A stretch of DNA of 19,883 nt from an uncultured Collinsella sp. (GTDB taxonomy: Bacteria; Actinomycetota; Coriobacteriia; Coriobacteriales; Coriobacteriaceae). This document shows, piece after piece, positions 14,374-19,883 of this stretch. The translations under genes were made by a program, and so were the position numbers. The notes beneath the pieces are model-generated. The model was given only the letters and a program-made list of their open reading frames with translations, did no database searches and was not told where the DNA came from. The stretch lies in assembly GCA_900544755.1 (NCBI GenBank), contig UQWQ01000036.1, forward strand, positions 1-19,883, read 5' to 3'. Numbering within the stretch: position 1 is the first letter of the stretch; each line of letters begins with the position of its first letter.

Positions 14374-15291
14374 CAGGAGACCGTTGTCCTGGAGGACCTT
14401 CCTAATAGCCTCGACGTTCTCGCCGGTCATGGCCTTCACCGGGCGCGGCATGGTCGGGCTGTCGAAGATACCCATGAGGTTCATAGCGGTCTTGAAGGCG
14501 CCGACGCCACCGGCATAGCCCTGGACGCCCGAGGTGACATCCCAGATGTGCGAAATCTCATTGAGGCGATCCTGCTCGGCCTTGACGGTAGCCCAGTCAC
14601 CAGCCTGAGCGGCCTTCCACTGACGAACGTAGCCCTCGGGCTCAACGTTGGCGAGACCCGGGACAGAGCCGTCGGCGCCACCGAGGTAAGCGCCGTCGAC
14701 AACAACCTCGTGGCCGGTGAGGATGCTCATCGGATGTCCGTTCTTCTCGTTCTCCTGAACGAGGTAGCGGAACGAGATGTCATCACCCGAGGAATCCTTG
14801 ACGCCAGCAAGGACGCCCTCGGCGCCGAGCTTGGCAAGGAGCTTCCAGGGGAGCTTGGTGTGAACGCAGACGGGGATGTCATAGGCAAAGATGGGCAGGT
14901 CAAGCTCCTCGTGCAGGATGCGGAAGTGCTCCTCGACCTCGGTCATGCCCTGCAGGGCATAGAACGGGCAGGTGGCGACGAGGGCATCGGCGCCCAGCTC
15001 CTGAGCGACCTTGCCATGCTCAATCATGCGCTCGGTCTCGGTATCGATGATGCCGACCAGAACAGGCACGCGGTGGTCGACGATGCGGACGGCCTCGGCG
15101 ATGATCTGGCGACGACGCTCGTCGGTGGAGAAAACGACCTCACCCGAAGAGCCCAAGAAGAACAGGCCATCGACGCCGGCATCGATCATGCGGTTGATGC
15201 TGCGCTCAAAGGAGGCAACATCGAGCTGGTGATCTTCGGTATCGGGAACAACGACGGGAGGGATAACGCCGGTGAATTTCTGAGTTGCCAC
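14371..15291 (-). CDS. nanA: DHDPS/NAL family aldolase, probable N-acetylneuraminate lyase
   Basis: This 306-residue TIM-barrel class I aldolase would split sialic acid into ManNAc and pyruvate. The family residues are in place: GSSGE at 47-51, Y137 in IFAYDIP and the Schiff-base lysine K165 in AGVKDSSGD. The two catalytic positions coincide with E. coli NanA numbering. No ATG lies near the conserved N-terminus; the chosen start is GTG 15291, seven bases after AAGGAG. Sequence alone does not separate sialate lyase from other keto-acid aldolases such as dihydrodipicolinate synthase. The neighbouring nanE and ROK kinase make the sialate role most likely. The stop codon is part of the palindrome that follows. 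Confidence 0.85.
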   Translation of the reverse strand: MATQKFTGVIPPVVVPDTEDHQLDVASFERSINRMIDAGVDGLFFLGSSGEVVFSTDERRRQIIAEAVRIVDHRVPVLVGIIDTETERMIEHGKVAQELGADALVATCPFYALQGMTEVEEHFRILHEELDLPIFAYDIPVCVHTKLPWKLLAKLGAEGVLAGVKDSSGDDISFRYLVQENEKNGHPMSILTGHEVVVDGAYLGGADGSVPGLANVEPEGYVRQWKAAQAGDWATVKAEQDRLNEISHIWDVTSGVQGYAGGVGAFKTAMNLMGIFDSPTMPRPVKAMTGENVEAIRKVLQDNGLL

Positions 15292-15359
15292 AAGAATCTC
15301 CTTAGTTGTCTGGCGGGCGGCCCTATGCCACCCACTCTTGTTGGCAGTGTCCAGGCCGT

Positions 15360-16211
15360 CTAGGCCAAAGAACACGAGTGGAACGTTTGGTTAAAAAAGT
15401 CTACGACTTCGTTTTCGAACGCATTGATGCGCTCGTGAGCGTATTTTGCATAGATGATATGCCTCCGGTCACACTCAAGACCGTTGAATACGGCAAACTG
15501 ATCCTTGGGATCGCTCACGGTATCCATAAGCGATGTGCCCATGAGCACCGATCCGCGCACCCGAGACGACAGCACCTCGAGGCCGCCAGGAAGCGGATTG
15601 GCAACCGCCGTGCGGGCGAGGCCCCGCTCGTCCAGAGCAGAAACCGCCAGCGCGACTCCGCCGCCAAGACCCTCGCCCCATGCAAAGATGCGGTCGGGGT
15701 CCATGCCATCAAGATTGCGCGCGACCTCCGCCAACGCGCAGCCCCAACGGACGCGCCTGACAAAAGCAGGCGAGGTAATCCCCTGCCGCAGATCGCTGGG
15801 TCCAATCGCCTCATCGTCCAGCGCAAGCACGGCATATCCCATGGCCGCAAACCTCGTCATGTGATGCCATCCCCGCACGGGTCGGTCGATGTCGTGAAAC
15901 ATCAGACATAGCGGCACAAGCTCGGATGCTCGGGCGCGACCGGCAGGCTCGATCAAACGTGCGTGGACCACATCGCCACCAAGCTCAAAGGAAACCTCGG
16001 AGTAGCGGGCATACGGATTGGCGAAATCGATCGCCGTAATGGCCAGGCCTTGAATCTCAAGATTCATAGCACATGTCTCCAAATCAGAAACATCTGCCTG
16101 AACATCACCGTGCCAGTCCCGATATTCAGAGAGCCTTGACGAAACCGTCCCGGGAATCCCCACAAGGTCGGGGACAATCAGCTCGCCGACATTGCTCTCG
16201 CACTTAGACAT
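15360..16211 (-). CDS. CE7-esterase-like protein lacking the catalytic serine (possible pseudoenzyme)
   Basis: This 283-residue alpha/beta-hydrolase is a diverged paralogue of the CE7 gene just upstream. They share QFAV-N-L-C-RH near the C-terminus (QFAVFNGLECDRRH against QFAVYNNLTCEKRH), the acid residue (D230 in MDTVSDP) and the histidine (H259 in YAHE). The nucleophile elbow GASQGGG of the neighbour is replaced here by GEGLGGG, so glycine 181 stands where serine should be. The oxyanion region GYPG is also lost. The frame is intact with a strong GGGAGG site, and the ATG overlaps the neighbour's stop by eight bases, so it is translated. It may be a non-catalytic partner or a binding protein. 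Its function is unknown. Confidence 0.8.
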   Translation of the reverse strand: MSKCESNVGELIVPDLVGIPGTVSSRLSEYRDWHGDVQADVSDLETCAMNLEIQGLAITAIDFANPYARYSEVSFELGGDVVHARLIEPAGRARASELVPLCLMFHDIDRPVRGWHHMTRFAAMGYAVLALDDEAIGPSDLRQGITSPAFVRRVRWGCALAEVARNLDGMDPDRIFAWGEGLGGGVALAVSALDERGLARTAVANPLPGGLEVLSSRVRGSVLMGTSLMDTVSDPKDQFAVFNGLECDRRHIIYAKYAHERINAFENEVVDFFNQTFHSCSLA

Positions 16212-17181
16212 GAGCCTCCCCTCCCTTGCAGAAAAACGGAATGATCAGATCGTCAAAATCCTGAATCTCCTCGTGGCCAAAGCCTTCAAAGAACTCATGA
16301 CGCTTTTCACAGGTCAGGTTGTTATAGACCGCAAACTGCGTCGCTGGCGGACAGACGGTATCGGCTGTGCCGGTGCCAAACAGCACGGGGCATTTGACCA
16401 TAGGGGCAAAGTTCTTGGAATCGAAGTACGCCAGCTTGGCATAGGCTTCGTCGATACGAGTCGAGTCCTCGTCAAACCAGCGAGACCAATAGCGCAGGCC
16501 CTCGTAGGCAATGTCGTCGGCATCCAAGTCCCAGACCAGGCGGAAATCCGACAGGAAGGGATAGAGGATGGCGGCGCGATTGATAAGCTCGCTGTTAAGT
16601 GCACAGGTCGCAATGCCCAAACCGCCGCCCTGCGACGCGCCGTTCACAAACACACGGGCAAGATTGATGCCCTCGAGCTCGCGAACGATGCGACACAGGA
16701 TGCGAATATCTTGGTGCAAGCGGACATAGTAGAGGTTGGCCGGGTCGCCGTCGATACCGGCGACGATATGGCCCGCGACCGTTGTGCCCTCAAATCCACC
16801 AATGTCCTCGGAGGGACCTCCTTGACCGGGGCAGTCGAGGGCGATGAGTGCCATGCCCATGCCCGCAAACGACGCCTGCTCAAACCAGCTGCGGCTTGCA
16901 CCCGGATATCCATGGAACTGAAGTACCAATGGCACGGGCTCGTCCGAGACGGGTTTAAGGTACTTGGCATGCAGGCGAGCGCCACACATGCCGGTATACC
17001 AGAGGTCGAAAAGCTGGCAGGTCACGGCATCTGTGACCGATGCCGTCTCGATCGCATAGTCAAGCCCGACCGCGTCGGCCTCGGCCATGCGATCCTTCCA
17101 AAAGAGATCGAAATCTGATGGACGGGGCATGGCGCCTCGATATTCACCAAATTGATGTTGTAGCTCCTGAGCACTTGGCAT
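16204..17181 (-). CDS. CE7 family acetyl esterase (acetyl xylan esterase/cephalosporin C deacetylase fold)
   Basis: This 325-residue protein matches the CE7 family: an N-terminal PRPSDFDLFWKD, QFHGYPG at about 89-94, CPGQGG at about 117-122, and a complete triad of S183 (GASQGGG), D274 (TADTVCPP) and H303 (FGHEE). CE7 enzymes are usually cytoplasmic and remove O-acetyl groups from sugars. No signal peptide is seen. A CE7-type esterase in the pneumococcal sialidase locus (EstA) deacetylates sialic acid, so the same task is likely here before the lyase step. Start ATG 17181 has a weak ribosome site; ATG 17130 behind GAGG would trim the conserved N-terminus. Confidence 0.9.
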   Translation of the reverse strand: MPSAQELQHQFGEYRGAMPRPSDFDLFWKDRMAEADAVGLDYAIETASVTDAVTCQLFDLWYTGMCGARLHAKYLKPVSDEPVPLVLQFHGYPGASRSWFEQASFAGMGMALIALDCPGQGGPSEDIGGFEGTTVAGHIVAGIDGDPANLYYVRLHQDIRILCRIVRELEGINLARVFVNGASQGGGLGIATCALNSELINRAAILYPFLSDFRLVWDLDADDIAYEGLRYWSRWFDEDSTRIDEAYAKLAYFDSKNFAPMVKCPVLFGTGTADTVCPPATQFAVYNNLTCEKRHEFFEGFGHEEIQDFDDLIIPFFCKGGEAHV

Positions 17182-17217
17182 GGCTCGTGAACCCAACCTT
17201 TCGAAATCGCAACGGAG

Positions 17218-17245
17218 GTGCGCCCGGCAAGGGAACCGGGCGCAC
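17218..17245 (-). other. Intercistronic hairpin between dppF-like gene and CE7 esterase
   Basis: GTGCGCCCGG and CCGGGCGCAC form a perfect 10-bp GC-rich stem with an eight-base loop, 16 bases after the ATPase stop. No U-tract follows on the minus strand. It may protect the upstream transporter mRNA or reduce readthrough slightly. It is not a classical terminator. Confidence 0.6.
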
Positions 17246-17261
17246 GGGAGGGAAAGCGAGG

Positions 17262-18089
17262 CTACTCGCCGAGCTTGGGATGCAGCAGCGACGGCGCAGC
17301 GCCGAGCAGCATCTTGGTGTAGGGGTCCTGGGGGTGCTGGAAGACCTGCTTGGCCTCGCCCTGCTCGACGATCTTGCCGCCATTCATAACGATGATGTCG
17401 TCAGAGATATAGCGGACCGTCTGGATGTCATGGCTGATGAACACCATGGCCAGGCCGAGCTCCTTCTTAAGGTCGGTCAGCAGGTTCAGAATCTGCGCGC
17501 GGACCGAAACGTCCAGAGCCGAGGTTGGCTCGTCGGCGATGATGGCATCGGGGTTCAGCGACAGGGCACGGGCAATTGCGACGCGCTGGCGCTGGCCGCC
17601 CGAAAGCTGGCCGGGAAGAACCTCGGCGGCGGAGCTGGGCAGACCGGTGAGCTCCAAGAGCTCCTTGACGCGCTTCTCCTGCTCGGCCTCGGTACCCAGG
17701 TTGTGGACGCGCATGGGGTCGAGCAGTTGCTCGCGAACGACCATGCGGGGGTTGAGTGCCGTGGCCGGGTTCTGGAACACGACCGAGATGACGCGACCCA
17801 TGTGGCGACGGTCCTCGGCGGTACGTTTGGTAACGTCCTTGCCCTTAAAGTAGACCTTGCCGCTCGTGGGGGCCTGCAGGCCGCACATGACGTTGGCGGT
17901 GGTGGACTTACCGCAACCGGACTCGCCGACGATGCCGATCGTCTGACCGGGCATGAGCCTAATCGTTACACCCTGGACGGCGTGAACCAGGTTAGGGTGC
18001 AGAATCGAGCCGGTACGGGTCCTAAAGGTGACGTGGACGTCATCAAGGAAGATGATCGGCTCGACGCCGTTGACTGCGGTCTCGCTCAT
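17262..18089 (-). CDS. ABC transporter ATPase, peptide/nickel family (DppF/OppF-like), probable sialic acid importer subunit
   Basis: This 275-residue ATPase has the full set of motifs: Walker A GESGCGKS at 55-62, the Q-loop glutamine at about 106 (FQNPATALNP), the signature LSGGQRQR at 162-169, Walker B IIADEP with E187, and the switch histidine H220. The long segment before Walker A and the C-terminal HPQDPYTKMLL are typical of the peptide/nickel branch. Its ATG directly follows the stop of the upstream permease-ATPase gene, and its ribosome site is GGAGGTGAT, near-perfect. Peptide-type importers carry sialic acid in several bacteria (SatABCD and related systems). That reading is inferred from the catabolic genes downstream. 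Confidence 0.92.
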   Translation of the reverse strand: MSETAVNGVEPIIFLDDVHVTFRTRTGSILHPNLVHAVQGVTIRLMPGQTIGIVGESGCGKSTTANVMCGLQAPTSGKVYFKGKDVTKRTAEDRRHMGRVISVVFQNPATALNPRMVVREQLLDPMRVHNLGTEAEQEKRVKELLELTGLPSSAAEVLPGQLSGGQRQRVAIARALSLNPDAIIADEPTSALDVSVRAQILNLLTDLKKELGLAMVFISHDIQTVRYISDDIIVMNGGKIVEQGEAKQVFQHPQDPYTKMLLGAAPSLLHPKLGE

Positions 18090-19883
18090 CTACATCACCT
18101 CCGCGTGAGGGGTCAAACCATTTGCCTTGAGCACCTCGTCGGGGAGCTCGGAATAGAAGTGCTCGGTGCCGGGCACGCGCTTGAAGACCGGACGGGTGTC
18201 CAGGCCAATACGCGGATGGCTCGAGCGGGGCGCGAAGCGATCGCCCTTGGGGAAATCGCGCGGGCTCGGAACGGCGCCGGGCACCTGGTGCAGGCGGCCC
18301 GAACCGCTCTCGATGGACAGAACGGAACCCAGAAGACCGCGGGTGTACTCGTGGATCGGGTTGGTGAGCAGCTCCTTGGTGGGCGCCTGCTCGATAACCT
18401 GACCGGCGTACATCACCGTGATGTTATGGGCGACCTCGGCGACCAGCGCCAGGTCATGCGAGACGAAGATCATGGCAAAGCCGAGCTTGGCCTGAAGGTC
18501 GTTGAGCAGCTTGATGACCTGCTTCTGGACGGTAACGTCCAGAGCGGTCGTGGGCTCGTCGCAGATGACCAGCTTGGGGTCGCGGGTAAGGGCCATAGCG
18601 ATCAGGACACGCTGACGCTGGCCACCGGAAAGCTCATGCGGGTAGCTCTCGAGCGTACGCTTGGGGTCGAGGCCCACGAGCTCCAGGAGTTCCTCGGCGC
18701 TGCGGGTGCCGCCGCGCTTGGTGAGCTGCTTCATCTGGGCAGAGATGAGCATGGAGGGGTTGAGCGAGGACAGGGCGTCCTGATAGACCATAGCGATATC
18801 GGTACCGCGCAGGCCGAACCACTCCTTCTTGCTCATCTTGAGCAGGTCGCGGCCCTCCCAGAGGACCTCGCCGGAAAGGTGCTCATCGTCGTCGGTCAGG
18901 CCCATGATGGCCAGCGTGGTGATGGACTTACCGCAACCGGACTCGCCCACCAGGCCCATGGTCTGACCAGGACGGACGTCAAAGTTGACATGGTCGACGA
19001 CGTTGATATCGCCGTGATGCTCAAACTGGATGCAGAAATCGCGGACCGAAAGGATCGGTTCGACAGACTCGTCGGGCACATGGCGATCGTCACGCTTGAG
19101 CTCGACATCGCGCAGGGCGCCAAGGCGAGCGGAGAGGGACTGGGCCTGCTCCTTGTAGGCGCGAACGGGGTCGGAGACCAGCAGGTCGGCCTCGCGACGC
19201 TTGGAGGAATCGGTCGGATCCAGGGCGGCGGAGGGAGCAGCGGCCATGGCGTCGGTAATGCCCTCGGAGAGGATGTTGAGCGCCAGGCAGGTGATCATGA
19301 TGGCCAGGCCCGGGAACAGCGCCTGCCACCAACGGCCGGCGAGCACGCCGCCGCGGGCGTCGGCGAGGATGTTGCCCCAGGTAGCGGTGGGCTCCTGGAT
19401 ACCAGCGCCGATGAAGGTCAGCGAGGCCTCGAAGATGATGGCGTCGGCGACCAGGGTAACGGTGAAGACCATGATCGGGGCGATGCAGTTACGCAGAACA
19501 TGCTTGATCAAAATCCACGGAGCCTTGGCGCCGGAAACGATGACCGCGCGGACATAGTCCTCGCCGTACTCGGACACGATGTTGGCGCGCACGATACGGG
19601 CAATCTGCGGAGTGTACATAAAGCCGATGGCGAAGATGATCGACGGCACGGAGTTGCCCAGGATGGAGACGAAGACGGCCGCGAGGGCGATGCCCGGGAT
19701 GGACATGATGATGTCCAGGATACGCATGATCGTCTCGGAAACGGCCTTGCGCGAAACCGCCGCAAGGGCGCCCACGACCGAGCCGCAGACCAGAGCCATG
19801 GCAGTGGCGCCAAAGCCGATAATCAGCGAGTAACGACCACCGTAGAGCATGCGCGACAGAATGTCGCGACCCTTATCGTCGGT
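18090..19883 (-). CDS. ABC transporter fused permease-ATPase (DppC-DppD fusion), 5' end outside window
   Basis: One open frame joins a DppC-type permease to a DppD-type ATPase; the N-terminus lies beyond base 19883. The first visible residues, TDDKGRDILSR, are internal DppC sequence, so the ATG at 19850 is not the real start. Counting from that methionine, the permease spans about 1-205 with its EAA loop near 94-125 (DYVRAVIVSGAKAPWILIKHV). A charged linker covers about 210-262. The ATPase has Walker A GESGCGKS at 302-309, Q357, LSGGQ at 407-411 and Walker B with E432. The C-terminal extension has the SSHPRIGL-like tail of DppD. All key residues are present and no frameshift is seen. Confidence 0.92.
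   Translation of the reverse strand, partial: TDDKGRDILSRMLYGGRYSLIIGFGATAMALVCGSVVGALAAVSRKAVSETIMRILDIIMSIPGIALAAVFVSILGNSVPSIIFAIGFMYTPQIARIVRANIVSEYGEDYVRAVIVSGAKAPWILIKHVLRNCIAPIMVFTVTLVADAIIFEASLTFIGAGIQEPTATWGNILADARGGVLAGRWWQALFPGLAIMITCLALNILSEGITDAMAAAPSAALDPTDSSKRREADLLVSDPVRAYKEQAQSLSARLGALRDVELKRDDRHVPDESVEPILSVRDFCIQFEHHGDINVVDHVNFDVRPGQTMGLVGESGCGKSITTLAIMGLTDDDEHLSGEVLWEGRDLLKMSKKEWFGLRGTDIAMVYQDALSSLNPSMLISAQMKQLTKRGGTRSAEELLELVGLDPKRTLESYPHELSGGQRQRVLIAMALTRDPKLVICDEPTTALDVTVQKQVIKLLNDLQAKLGFAMIFVSHDLALVAEVAHNITVMYAGQVIEQAPTKELLTNPIHEYTRGLLGSVLSIESGSGRLHQVPGAVPSPRDFPKGDRFAPRSSHPRIGLDTRPVFKRVPGTEHFYSELPDEVLKANGLTPHAEVM

Noticed and set aside
14371..15291. Aldolase as dihydrodipicolinate synthase (DapA) for lysine synthesis
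   Set aside because: The fold is shared and sequence does not exclude it, but the position next to a ROK kinase and nanE favours sialate lyase.
14356..15363. Plus-strand open frame of 335 codons opposite nanA
   Set aside because: Codon-bias shadow; the minus-strand aldolase has all catalytic residues.
1..19883. CRISPR arrays, tRNA, rRNA or prophage genes
   Set aside because: No regularly spaced repeats, cloverleaf-like sequences, rRNA blocks or phage structural genes were seen.

Overview
The window looks like part of the genome of a Coriobacteriia actinobacterium, most probably Collinsella or a close gut relative. This is inferred from moderately high GC, from the actinobacterial gene order rapZ-whiA-gap-pgk-tpiA-secG, from the arginine variant of the RapZ Walker A motif, and from a twin-arginine-like lipoprotein signal. 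No 16S or other species-level marker is present. Every gene I accept lies on the minus strand, so the biological reading order runs from high to low coordinates.

Reading along the minus strand, bases 19883-12401 hold a sialic-acid-type catabolic operon. It starts with an ABC importer of the peptide/nickel family: a fused permease-ATPase (5' end outside the window) and a second ATPase. Next come two tandem CE7 acetyl-esterase-fold genes, the first intact and the second lacking the nucleophilic serine. Then follow an N-acetylneuraminate-lyase-like aldolase, a ROK kinase and NanE epimerase. Together they would import and de-O-acetylate sialic acid and convert it to GlcNAc-6-phosphate. The operon carries several strong intercistronic hairpins, one of them a 97-bp imperfect palindrome that includes the aldolase stop codon.

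Bases 12387-10531 hold rapZ and whiA, without the yvcK gene that often sits between them. Bases 10337-5662 hold the lower-glycolysis genes gap, pgk, tpiA and gpmI. A terminator-like hairpin separates gap from pgk, and the last three genes are translationally coupled. A perfect 14-bp palindrome upstream of gap is a candidate operator.

Bases 5601-4623 hold a REP-associated tyrosine transposase (RAYT) flanked by inverted 31-nt hairpin repeats sharing 28 identical bases. This unit lies between the gpmI terminator and secG, inside an otherwise conserved block. secG follows with its own terminator.

Bases 4014-1 hold an oligopeptide ABC transporter operon (oppA-oppB-oppC-oppD, the last truncated by the window edge), with a hairpin between oppA and oppB. 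No rRNA, tRNA, CRISPR array or phage genes were seen. No gene-free stretch exceeds 300 bases; the longest is the oppA leader, about 287 bases.
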